Assembly (NCBI GenBank): GCA_021732445.1
Contig: JAKFUZ010000001.1
Span: 62,001-126,000 of the forward strand
DNA length: 64,000 bases
From: Sphingomonas sp.
GTDB lineage: Bacteria > Pseudomonadota > Alphaproteobacteria > Sphingomonadales > Sphingomonadaceae
Direction: 5' to 3'
Shown: piece after piece, positions 53,081 to 60,911 of the stretch
Layout: each line of letters opens with the position of its first letter
How positions within the stretch are numbered: position 1 is the first letter of the stretch
Notes under the pieces: model-generated
The model's input: the letters and a program-made list of their open reading frames with translations, nothing else
Databases searched by the model: none
What the model was told of the DNA's origin: nothing
Program-made: the position numbers and the translations under genes

Positions 53081-54485
53081 GAACGATTTTCCCTCCGACA
53101 TGCGACAGTCCGGTCTGGTAGCCGAGACGACCCCCGGCGACAACGCACCGCCCATGAGCGTGAGCGCGCTGGCGCACGCGCTCAAGCGCGTCGTTGAGGG
53201 CGAGTTCAGCCATGTGCGGCTGCGCGGCGAGCTTTCCGGCGTGAAGCGCGCGGCGTCGGGGCACATTTATCTCAGCCTCAAGGATGACAGCGCCGTCATC
53301 GACGGGGTGGTGTGGAAGGGATCGGCCGCCGCGCTGGGCTTTGCGCCGCAAGACGGGGTGGAAGTCATCGTGACCGGCAAGCTCACCACCTATCCTGGCC
53401 GGTCGAAATACCAGATCGTCATCGAACGGATGGCGCTGGCGGGGGAAGGCGCGCTGATGGCGCTGCTGGAAAAGGTTAAGGCGATGCTCGCCGCCGAAGG
53501 GCTGTTCGACAGCGCGGCCAAGCAGCCGCTGCCCTATCTGCCAAGGGTGATCGGGGTTGTCACCTCGCCGACGGGCGCAGTGATTCGCGACATATTGCAC
53601 CGGCTGGCCGACCGCTTTCCAACCCATGTACTCGTCTGGCCGGTGCTGGTGCAGGGTGACAGCGCAGCGGCGCAAATTGCGGCCGCGATCCGGGGGTTTG
53701 ATGCGCTGGCGCCGGGCGGTGCGGTGCCGCGCCCCGACCTGCTGATCGTCGCACGGGGCGGCGGGTCGATCGAGGATTTATGGGCGTTCAACGAAGAGGC
53801 GGTTGTCCGCGCGATTGCCGCCTGCCGCATTCCGATCATCTCGGCGGTTGGCCATGAGACCGATACGACGCTTGCCGATTTTGCCGCCGATGTCCGCGCA
53901 CCGACGCCAACTGCGGCGGCCGAAATGGCGGTCCCCGTGCGCGCCGATCTTGCCGCTGCACTTGCCGAACTTGGGCTTCGGGCCGACCGCGGCATCAGGC
54001 GCGGACAGGCGCGCGCGCGTGAACGGCTCGACGCGGTTGCCCGGCTGCTGCCCCGGCGCGAGGCACTGCTCGGGCCGCAGCGGCAGCGTGCCGACGACTG
54101 GGGCGCGCGGCTTGACCGGGCGCTTGAGGCCCGGGTGATGCGTGGCCGCCGCCTGCTCGACCGGGCAGGTGCGCCCCTGCGCCCGGCGATGCTCAACCGC
54201 CAGCTTGATGGTGCGCGTGACAGGCTGGCGCGCACCGCCCGGCTGCTGGACGCGGTGAACCCCGATGCGCTGCTCGCCAAGGGCTATGTGCGCGTGTCGG
54301 CGCATGGCGGCCGCGTGGTGTCGACGGTCGCCGGGGCACTTTCTGCCGAGCGCGTCCGGCTGCATTTTGTCGACGGGGTGGTCGATGCGCGGGTTGAGCA
54401 GAGTCGCCCGCCGGCCTATGAAAAGTCGGCTGACCGGCAAAAGCCACCGCCCAAGGCCAAGCCCGAGCAGCCAACGCTTTTCTAG
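53079..54485 (+). CDS. xseA: Exodeoxyribonuclease VII large subunit
   Basis: XseA degrades single-stranded DNA together with the small subunit XseB. The 468-residue protein has the N-terminal OB fold ([43 protein letters not shown]) and the catalytic domain ([73 protein letters not shown]), then a helical tail. AGGA before the ATG at 53079 fits; a later ATG at 53155 would keep the OB fold. xseB is not visible. The shared CATG links it to purD. Confidence 0.95.
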   Translation: MNDFPSDMRQSGLVAETTPGDNAPPMSVSALAHALKRVVEGEFSHVRLRGELSGVKRAASGHIYLSLKDDSAVIDGVVWKGSAAALGFAPQDGVEVIVTGKLTTYPGRSKYQIVIERMALAGEGALMALLEKVKAMLAAEGLFDSAAKQPLPYLPRVIGVVTSPTGAVIRDILHRLADRFPTHVLVWPVLVQGDSAAAQIAAAIRGFDALAPGGAVPRPDLLIVARGGGSIEDLWAFNEEAVVRAIAACRIPIISAVGHETDTTLADFAADVRAPTPTAAAEMAVPVRADLAAALAELGLRADRGIRRGQARARERLDAVARLLPRREALLGPQRQRADDWGARLDRALEARVMRGRRLLDRAGAPLRPAMLNRQLDGARDRLARTARLLDAVNPDALLAKGYVRVSAHGGRVVSTVAGALSAERVRLHFVDGVVDARVEQSRPPAYEKSADRQKPPPKAKPEQPTLF

Positions 54486-54530
54486 CCGAATGGACGCCGC
54501 GCGCCCGCGCACCGCACAGGAAACCAAGCT

Positions 54531-54734
54531 ATGCTGACTTCCAACACCGATCGCCCCGCAAAGCTGCATTTCATGGCCAATGGCTTTCGGGTGCTCACGC
54601 CCGGGGATCATGTCGCCTGCGCGGTCTCGGGCGAGCGCATCGGGCTGGAGGAACTGCGATATTGGAGCGTTACCCGGCAAGAGGCCTATGCAAGCGCCGC
54701 CATTGCCCTGCGCGCGATGCGGGGCGAGGGTTGA
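54531..54734 (+). CDS. DUF2093 domain protein
   Basis: The 67-residue protein is entirely a DUF2093 domain: AKLHFMANGFRVLTPGDHVACAVSGERIGLEELRYWSVTRQEAYASAAIAL. It lacks a signal or membrane segment. Its TGA overlaps the ATG of the M23 peptidase gene (TGATG), so the two are translated together. Its function is unknown; it is a conserved small protein downstream of xseA in alphaproteobacteria. Confidence 0.92.
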   Translation: MLTSNTDRPAKLHFMANGFRVLTPGDHVACAVSGERIGLEELRYWSVTRQEAYASAAIALRAMRGEG

Positions 54735-55732
54735 TGGGCACGGCAAGCGCGCTGCGGCTGGTGGTTGCGGCCCTGGCCGCGCTGGTCTTGCAGGGCAGTT
54801 GCCTTGCGCCTGCTGCCACCAGCGACCAGTCACGCGCCTTGCCCGCCCGGCCCGCGCCGCCAGTTGCAGCCAAGGCCAGGCCCGAACCAGCGCCCGCCAT
54901 CCGCAGCGCGGTGACGCCGGCGCCTGTACCCGTGACCGCGCCGCCGCGCCGGGCGCTAATCCAGGCGGGGTTCAGCTATGACGGGCCACGGGTGCAGGGC
55001 GGCGCGCTGATTGGTACAGCGCCCGCCGGCACGGTGCGGCTGACGCTCGACGGCGCGCCGGTGCCGGTAACCGATGACGGGCGTTTCCTCATCGCATTCG
55101 ATCGTGACGCCGGCCCCATGGCGAGCCTTGTTGCCACACTCGAAAATGGCCGTCAGGTCAGCGATGTGATTGTCATCGCCAAGCGGGCCTGGAACCTGGA
55201 GCGCCTCGACAGCCTTCCCCGCATTGCGCAGCCAACCGCCGATTTCGAGCGATTGCGCCCGGCCGAACTGGCCCAGATAAGCGCCGCGCGCCGGGTGAAT
55301 GCGACAAGCGACGGGTGGCGCCAGCATTTTCTGTGGCCGGCGGTTGGCCGGCTTTCGGGCATGTTCGGTGCGCAGCGCATTTACAAAAACGGCGAGGTGG
55401 GCAGCTATCATTCCGGGACTGACATCGCGCAGCCCTCCGGCGCGCCCGTGATCGCCCCTGCCGATGGCGTGGTCGTGCTGGCCGCTGACCACCCGTTCAC
55501 CCTGGAAGGCAATTTGCTGATGATCGACCACGGCATGGGGCTGAACAGCGCGTTTTTGCATCTGTCGCGGATCGACGTGAAGCTTGGCGAGCGGGTCGCG
55601 CGCGGGCAGCGTATTGGCGCTGTTGGGCAAACCGGGCGCGCAACCGGGCCGCATCTGCACTGGAGCATGAAGTGGCGCGACGCCAAGATCGACCCGTCAC
55701 TGATCGCGGGGCCGGCGCCCGTCGTGCAATAG
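54734..55732 (+). CDS. M23 family metallopeptidase
   Basis: The 332-residue exported protein has an N-terminal hydrophobic signal (LVVAALAALVLQGSC; a Cys follows, but the lipobox is atypical), a Pro/Ala-rich linker, and a C-terminal LytM domain: LFGMFGAQR-type segment (SGMFGAQRIYKNGEVG), zinc ligands in SYHSGTDIAQPSGAPVIAPADG, MIDHGMGLNSAFLHLSRID and TGPHLHWSM. The HxxxD and HxH zinc residues are all present, so it is likely active as a peptidoglycan endopeptidase. Its stop lies inside the first copy of the 34-bp repeat interrupted by the IS element. Confidence 0.92.
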   Translation: MGTASALRLVVAALAALVLQGSCLAPAATSDQSRALPARPAPPVAAKARPEPAPAIRSAVTPAPVPVTAPPRRALIQAGFSYDGPRVQGGALIGTAPAGTVRLTLDGAPVPVTDDGRFLIAFDRDAGPMASLVATLENGRQVSDVIVIAKRAWNLERLDSLPRIAQPTADFERLRPAELAQISAARRVNATSDGWRQHFLWPAVGRLSGMFGAQRIYKNGEVGSYHSGTDIAQPSGAPVIAPADGVVVLAADHPFTLEGNLLMIDHGMGLNSAFLHLSRIDVKLGERVARGQRIGAVGQTGRATGPHLHWSMKWRDAKIDPSLIAGPAPVVQ

Positions 55733-55754
55733 CGCGCGCGGGCGACGCGACAAG
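55721..55754 (+). repeat. 34-bp direct repeat, copy 1
   Basis: This copy covers the last codons of the M23 gene (GTC GTG CAA TAG) and the next 22 bases. It is identical to copy 2 except at one position (A versus C in the ninth base). Copy 2 is interrupted by the IS element: its first 11 bases are 55790-55800 and the rest, from TAG onward, is 56642-56666. Confidence 0.85.
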
Positions 55755-55797
55755 TCCTGCGTAATCCTGAATTCCAGTGCGGGCTACAGGTCGTGCA

Positions 55798-56226
55798 CTA
55801 GGTCACGGACTCGTTATGGCGCAACCATATCCTGATTGAAGCGAGTTGGAGGGAGGCGAGGAAGTTGTCGTCGCGTTTGTCATATCGTGTGGCGATGGCG
55901 CGGAAGTGTTTGAGCTTGTTGAAGAAGCGTTCGACGAGGTTGCGGTAACGATAGAGGAACGGGCTGAACGGCGGGATATTCTTGCGGTTTGGCATCGGCT
56001 TGACACAGGCCCAAGCTCCGCGTTCTGCGAGTTTGGCGCACATTGCATCGCTGTCGTAGGCGCGATCGGCGAGCAGGACATCGCCCTCGCCAAGGCCATC
56101 CAGCATGTCGTCGGCCGACCGTCCGTCGTGCGCCTGGCCCTCTGTCAGCTTCAAGAGGATCGGCAGGCCGAGCGCATCGACCAGCGCATGGATTTTGGTC
56201 GTCAGGCCGCCGCGCGAGCGACCCAT
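55798..56226 (-). CDS. IS5-family transposase, frame 2 (orfB, via -1 frameshift)
   Basis: The 142-residue frame carries the catalytic half: GRSRGGLTTKIHALVDALG, the second Asp in LLADRAYDSDAM, and the Glu in YRNLVERFFNKLKHFRAIATRYDKR. It has no good ribosome site of its own, so it is made as a fusion by -1 slippage from orfA. The reading frame runs off the end of the element: the stop codon TAG is supplied by flanking DNA (55798-55800). The element therefore looks intact and potentially active. Confidence 0.85.
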   Translation of the reverse strand: MGRSRGGLTTKIHALVDALGLPILLKLTEGQAHDGRSADDMLDGLGEGDVLLADRAYDSDAMCAKLAERGAWACVKPMPNRKNIPPFSPFLYRYRNLVERFFNKLKHFRAIATRYDKRDDNFLASLQLASIRIWLRHNESVT

Positions 56227-56567
56227 GCAACGGGATCGACCATCTTTTTTTTGGCGTTGGCGGCGTGCTGGTGGACGCGGATCGACGATGAGTCGATCAT
56301 CTGGATGTCGCCCTCATAAGCCGCTGATACCGCTTTCAATATCCGCGCCCAATGGCCCGCCTTGCGCCACCGGTTGAACCGGTTCACGCAGGTCGTGTGC
56401 GGCCCGTAGCGCGCCGGGATATCCGCCCAGGGCGCACCCGTCCGCAACCGCCAGAATATCCCGTTCAACACCCGCCGGTCATCCACGCGGGGAACGCCCC
56501 GAACCTTCGTCGGCAGCAACGGTTCGATCACCGACCATTCGAAATCCGACAAATCAAACCGCGCCAT
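56202..56567 (-). CDS. IS5-family transposase, frame 1 (orfA)
   Basis: The 121-residue product holds the DUF4096-like DNA-binding half of the IS5 transposase: FDLSDFEWSVIEPLLPTKVRG, RVLNGIFWRLRTGAPWADIPARYGPHTT, FNRWRKAGHWARIL and the first catalytic Asp in DSSSIRVHQHAAN. A strong AAGGGGGA site precedes MARFD. The ribosome slips at A AAA AAG (minus strand, about 56244-56250) into orfB. Confidence 0.88.
   Translation of the reverse strand: MARFDLSDFEWSVIEPLLPTKVRGVPRVDDRRVLNGIFWRLRTGAPWADIPARYGPHTTCVNRFNRWRKAGHWARILKAVSAAYEGDIQMIDSSSIRVHQHAANAKKKMVDPVAWVARAAA
56244..56252 (-). other. Programmed -1 frameshift site in the transposase
   Basis: On the minus strand the codons AAA AAA AAG contain the heptamer A AAA AAG in the correct phase, the classical -1 slippery site. 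The two frames overlap here (56202-56226 and beyond), and only the -1 shift joins the conserved transposase halves. Confidence 0.7.
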
Positions 56568-56641
56568 GACCCGTCCCCCTTCGCCGGGAAACTGAACCAT
56601 AAATCAGCCACCTTGTGAATCCTGTTTATGGGTATGTGACC

Positions 56642-56666
56642 TAGCGCGCGCGGGCGACGCGACAAG
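56642..56666 (+). repeat. 34-bp direct repeat, copy 2 (right part)
   Basis: This 25-base stretch starting TAGCGCGCGCGGGCGACGCG is identical to 55730-55754. Joined with 55790-55798 left of the IS element it restores a second 34-bp repeat copy. Confidence 0.85.
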
Positions 56667-56950
56667 ACATCGCCCGGCAATGGCGGCTGCGCCTCGCGGC
56701 CAGGCCAGCCGGCGTATCGACCAACACTCCCGGCATGGCGCTTGCCCCAATTGACCGGTGACAATTCGGCAACAGGTCCGCGAAACGCTCTTATGTTGCT
56801 GTTTTGTTGCTTTACAGTACAGGTTTGCGGCTTAGAACATCGGATGCGCACTGCGCCAAGGCTGGAAATTGGCGCAGGGGCAAGGCTGCGGCCCATCGGG
56901 GATTGTTTCGCCAACGAAACAAATTTGGGCGCCAACTGAGGGAGCAAGTT
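56667..56950 (+). other. Leader region of the first TonB receptor, with hairpin at 56903-56922
   Basis: No gene was found between the IS and the receptor. The region holds a perfect 8-bp inverted repeat TTGTTTCG-CCAA-CGAAACAA (56903-56922) ending 28 bp before the receptor's ATG. A T-rich stretch near 56790-56820 may contain the promoter, but no clear -35/-10 pair stands out. Confidence 0.5.
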
Positions 56951-59900
56951 ATGATTCGATCGGCTGTTTTTGGTAGCGCCCGGTTGCGCGCCGGTACTGC
57001 ACTGCATGCGCTGGCGCTGATGGGTGCCGGCGTCGCGGCGTCGGCCGTCATCGCCGCGCCGGCGAATGCGCAGGACGCGGCGCCTGCCGCGCAAAGCGCG
57101 CCTGCGGTGGCGGACGAGGAAGACGCCAAAGATATTGTCGTGACAGGTACGCTGTTCAAGAACCAGATTACAGCGTCGCCGGTTTCCTCGCTAACTGCTG
57201 ATAATCTTGACGCGCGCGGGCTGAGCACCATTCAGGATGCCATACAGCAGATTCCGTCGAACAGCGGCCCGGCACTGACCAATTCGTTTACGGCGAACGG
57301 CGCTTTTGCGGCCGGCGCATCGGCTGTTTCGCTTCGCGGACTTTCGACCAACTCAACCTTGGTGCTGTTTGATGGGTTGCGTACGGCCTATTATCCGCTT
57401 GCAGATGACGGCTCTCGCAACTTCGTTGATCTCAATACTATTCCAGATGATATTATCGAGCGGATCGATACGCTGCGTGACGGCGCCTCGTCGACATATG
57501 GGGCCGACGCGATTGCTGGTGTGGTCAATGTCATCACCAAGCGGCAGTATAAGGGGGTTGGTGGCCGCGCCGAGGGTGGCATCAATAGTCGCGGCGATGG
57601 TGCTCAGTATCGCCTTTCGCTCACTGCTGGCTTGGGGGATATCGCCACCAATGGGTACAATGCGTATATCAGTGGCTTTTATTACCGGAGCGAAAGTGTC
57701 CGGCAGAGTGACCGGCCTTATCCTTACAATACTGCCGATCTACGGCCGGGATTCGGCGGTGATCCGGGGGCAAATAGCGTCTTAAACGGCCTTGATACAA
57801 GCAATACGTTTCCAAACGCCGGATTTTCAACCGGCGGTGCGACTTTGTATCTACGCCCATATGATGCCACAAACACAACGCCTCAGGGAAGATTCCAGTT
57901 ATTTGGCGACTGCTTTCGTGGTAATACTTATCGACTTACAGCAGCAGAGCTTGCGCTTCCAAGCAACACCAGCACCCCGACGACAGTGTGCCAGGAAGAT
58001 TTTGTTGCAAATTATGGTTTGATTACACCTAAGTTGGAGCGGTACGGTTTTTCGGGCAAGTTTACAGGTTCGGTGGGCAGCACCAGCGAAGTATATGCAG
58101 AGCTGAACTTTATTCAGTCGATCAGCTCGGTTACGAATGCGCCGCCCGTCATTCGCGGCAATGCGCCTGCCGGCATTGTGAATCCAAGGTTCAGCACGTC
58201 AAACTCCGGCGGGGCGTTTGCGCCGGGTTCGGGGCCGCTTACATTGCCGATCTTCGTCTGTCCTGAGCGGATTAACTGCGCGACCTCCGCGCAGCGCCGC
58301 CTGAATCCAAACAATCCTTTTGCCGCGGCCGGGCAGGTCGCGCGGCTTTTGGGCCGGTTGCAGGATATCGAACAGTCAAGCTCAACCCGCAACCGCGTGT
58401 TTCGTGGCGCAATCGGTATCAAGGGCACTGTGTTTGATACCTGGGACTATCGTTTGCAGGCTGCTGGCACGCATGATGATCTTCTCAGCCGGCGCGATGG
58501 TTATGTGTTCATCCAGCATTTGCTCGATGTGGTAGCCGACGGTTCCTATAACTTTCTCAATCCGGCGCAAAACAGTCAGGCAGTCCGGGATTATATCGCG
58601 CCGCGAAGCGACAATAACTCCTCGTCCGATCTTTATCAGGTGGAGGGCACTATTGCTGGAACGTTGCTTGATTTGCCAGGCGGCAAGTTGGGCGTCGCGG
58701 CTGGTGCTTCCTATCGCTACGAAGCAATCAATAACCCGAGCGGCAATCCTGATTTCAATGGGCCAACGCAACGATATTTTACGCTCAATGCCTTTGGGGC
58801 GGTAGGAAATCGGTCGGTTGTTTCAGGATTTGGAGAAATCAATGCGCCTATATTCGAGCAGTTGGAATTGAACGCATCTGGTCGATATGATACCTATTCA
58901 TCTGGGCAAAGCGCTTTTTCACCAAAGGCGGGTATAAGATTTACGCCAATTCGTGAAGTGACTTTGCGGGGCACGTGGTCGCGCGGCTTTCGCATCCCTG
59001 CCTTTGCCGAAGCTAATGCATTGCCCACGACGGGCTTCGTTTCGACGTCATCCGGCGTCTTCCCCAACAGCTATCTCTCGCTTTACGGCTGCTCGCAGGC
59101 GACATTTAATAGCTGCCCCACCTACATCCGGGCGGCTAATTATGGTTTGACCACACTTGGTTCGCCTAATCTGGGGCCAGAGCGGTCACGAAGTTTTACC
59201 GGAGGCATCTTGATACAGCCGCTCCGGAACTGGCAAGTCTCGATTGATTATTACAACATTCGCAAAACCGGCGTCATCACCGGGGCTCCGGCATCACCGG
59301 CAATTCAAGCATATTATACGGGTCAGCCAATTCCCGCAGGTTATACCGTCATACCGGATGTCCCAGATGTAAATAACCCAACGCTGTTGCCACGGATAGG
59401 TTTTGTTCAATCGGGTTTCGTCAATGCCAATTCTCAACAATCGAGCGGGCTAGATTTCAACCTGACTGGCCAGCGCGATTTTGGTCCTCTACAGTGGAAT
59501 ACTGATTTCAACGCAAGTTACATTATTGAACTCAGCACCACTTTCCCTGATGGTTCAACCGAGCAATATGCGGGAACACTTGGCAACTTCAACTTGACGG
59601 CGGGGTCAGGAACACAAAGGTTGCGTGGCTATTGGACAAATACATTCACTCTCGATGAAAAATACACGGTGTCAGCTACCGCGAATTACTTTGGTGGATA
59701 CAACTTGTCAGCAGAAGACCAGACCGGACCTGGCACTGCGGGTCAGGGTGGGTTGAACGACGGCACGGTGCCGGATGACGTTAGCGCCTACATCACCTTG
59801 GATCTTGTTGGCACGATTAAGATTAGCCCGAAGTTCACGATCTACGCCAATGTGCTGAACGTGCTCGACGCGTTTCCTCCAATTGATCCAGTCACTTATG

Positions 59901-59983
59901 GCGGATATCTTTATAATGCAGTGCAGGGCGGCAGTGGTATCCTTGGCCGCCAATTCCGCCTTGGCGTGAAGGCCGGCTTCTAA
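56951..59983 (+). CDS. TonB-dependent receptor
   Basis: The 1010-residue outer-membrane receptor has a signal peptide (residues 1-38, ending APANAQ), a TonB-box-like AKDIVVTGT, a plug domain (IQDAIQQIPSN, AVSLRGLSTNSTLVLFDGLR, IERIDTLRDGASSTYGADAIAGVVNVIT) and a beta-barrel ending LGRQFRLGVKAGF with the C-terminal aromatic. It should import a TonB-energised substrate that cannot be named from sequence. The barrel region (about 57600-59900) is visibly less GC-rich and uses more A/T third positions than neighbours. A GGGAGC site precedes MIRSAVF. Confidence 0.94.
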   Translation: MIRSAVFGSARLRAGTALHALALMGAGVAASAVIAAPANAQDAAPAAQSAPAVADEEDAKDIVVTGTLFKNQITASPVSSLTADNLDARGLSTIQDAIQQIPSNSGPALTNSFTANGAFAAGASAVSLRGLSTNSTLVLFDGLRTAYYPLADDGSRNFVDLNTIPDDIIERIDTLRDGASSTYGADAIAGVVNVITKRQYKGVGGRAEGGINSRGDGAQYRLSLTAGLGDIATNGYNAYISGFYYRSESVRQSDRPYPYNTADLRPGFGGDPGANSVLNGLDTSNTFPNAGFSTGGATLYLRPYDATNTTPQGRFQLFGDCFRGNTYRLTAAELALPSNTSTPTTVCQEDFVANYGLITPKLERYGFSGKFTGSVGSTSEVYAELNFIQSISSVTNAPPVIRGNAPAGIVNPRFSTSNSGGAFAPGSGPLTLPIFVCPERINCATSAQRRLNPNNPFAAAGQVARLLGRLQDIEQSSSTRNRVFRGAIGIKGTVFDTWDYRLQAAGTHDDLLSRRDGYVFIQHLLDVVADGSYNFLNPAQNSQAVRDYIAPRSDNNSSSDLYQVEGTIAGTLLDLPGGKLGVAAGASYRYEAINNPSGNPDFNGPTQRYFTLNAFGAVGNRSVVSGFGEINAPIFEQLELNASGRYDTYSSGQSAFSPKAGIRFTPIREVTLRGTWSRGFRIPAFAEANALPTTGFVSTSSGVFPNSYLSLYGCSQATFNSCPTYIRAANYGLTTLGSPNLGPERSRSFTGGILIQPLRNWQVSIDYYNIRKTGVITGAPASPAIQAYYTGQPIPAGYTVIPDVPDVNNPTLLPRIGFVQSGFVNANSQQSSGLDFNLTGQRDFGPLQWNTDFNASYIIELSTTFPDGSTEQYAGTLGNFNLTAGSGTQRLRGYWTNTFTLDEKYTVSATANYFGGYNLSAEDQTGPGTAGQGGLNDGTVPDDVSAYITLDLVGTIKISPKFTIYANVLNVLDAFPPIDPVTYGGYLYNAVQGGSGILGRQFRLGVKAGF

Positions 59984-60012
59984 CGAGGCTGGCAACGCCC
60001 TGTCCGCGCCTG

Positions 60013-60041
60013 AAAGGGGTCGGCTTGCCGGCCCCTTTTTT
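60013..60041 (+). terminator. Rho-independent terminator of the first TonB receptor gene
   Basis: AAAGGGG-T-CGGC-TT-GCCG-G-CCCCTTT forms a long stem with one T-G pair and is followed by TTT. It lies 30 bp after the receptor stop codon. Confidence 0.9.
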
Positions 60042-60152
60042 GCAACCGCATTCGCCAGGCGCTACAGCATTGCCTGACCCTGCTCCGCGATAACGCCGCC
60101 TTGGCCGGGTTCCGACGGCGTCGATCAGTCCGAGGCGGCCCGCAGTCCGCTG

Positions 60153-60665
60153 TTAGCGGATTCGCTTGGCCGTAACGGCGGGTACGTTGGGAAAAACTAG
60201 ACGAAAACTGCCCAGCGCGCCGCGCTTGATGGTAACGCTGCTGCCCAGCTTGGGCTCATTGAAACTCGCTTCGGTTGCGCGCCAGACCGCGCCGTTATCA
60301 AGCGTGAACTGCAGAAACTGCCCGACCAGCGCAATGCCGTTGATCCGCGCGCTCTGCTCCTTGGCCTCAGGCTCCGCGGCGGCGCCGAGCACGGTCCGCT
60401 CGGTAAAGGGGAGACCGAAGCCACGCCGCTTGTTTTGCCGCAGCTCGGCGCGGTCGATTACCACGACATCCTTGGTCTTTATCGAGGCCTCGAGTGCTGC
60501 CATCGCCTGATCATAACAGGCAAGCCGCGAAAGGGCCTCCGCCACGGCACGGCAGTCGTTCAGCGCCTGCACCCCTTTCGGCACTGTGTCGGCCTGCGCC
60601 GGGAATGCGGGAAGCGACCCGACCGACATGACCGCGACCACCATGGCCCACCGCCCAACGCTCAT
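60153..60665 (-). CDS. Hypothetical secreted protein with RLACYD motif
   Basis: The 170-residue protein has a signal peptide (MSVGRWAMVVAVMSVGSLPAFPAQA). It has a Cys-containing N-terminal segment (DCRAVAEALSRLACYDQAMAAL) resembling the CxxxxxxxxRLxCYD helix of VasI/TagO-like and other small periplasmic proteins, and a beta-rich C-terminal half (GQFLQFTLDNGAVWRATEASF, GSSVTIKRGALGSFRL). A GGAGG site lies 7 bp before the ATG. No T6SS genes are nearby. It is divergent from the second receptor; its function is unknown. Confidence 0.75.
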   Translation of the reverse strand: MSVGRWAMVVAVMSVGSLPAFPAQADTVPKGVQALNDCRAVAEALSRLACYDQAMAALEASIKTKDVVVIDRAELRQNKRRGFGLPFTERTVLGAAAEPEAKEQSARINGIALVGQFLQFTLDNGAVWRATEASFNEPKLGSSVTIKRGALGSFRLVFPNVPAVTAKRIR

Positions 60666-60911
60666 ATCTCGCCCTCCGGTTTCCATGGGGCGTCACGCTA
60701 CCGCGCGACCCGCTCATCCGCAACTGGGCCCTGTTGCGTAAATGCCACGTTCCAGCGGAAAGCGCCACCATTTCACCGCCAGCGCTTGCGTCCACATGGC
60801 AGTTTTGCGTAACCTTTATGTCTTCGTGCGGCTGCGCGCGCATCAAATTCGACCAGGTCGCATGTGGCAATGCCGTCATAAGAGCCAGTCGACTATAAGG
60901 GGATTGTAACG

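Larger units (their letters stand above)
55801..56641 (-). mobile_element. IS5-family insertion sequence, IS427-like group
   Basis: An 841-bp element bounded by short inverted ends GGTCAC (55801-55806) and GTGACC (56636-56641), with a duplicated TA target on each side (55799-55800 and 56642-56643), typical of the IS427 group. It encodes a transposase in two overlapping frames joined at an A-rich slippery site. It interrupts the second copy of a 34-bp repeat. Only one copy is seen in the window. Ends and target site are read directly. Confidence 0.88.
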
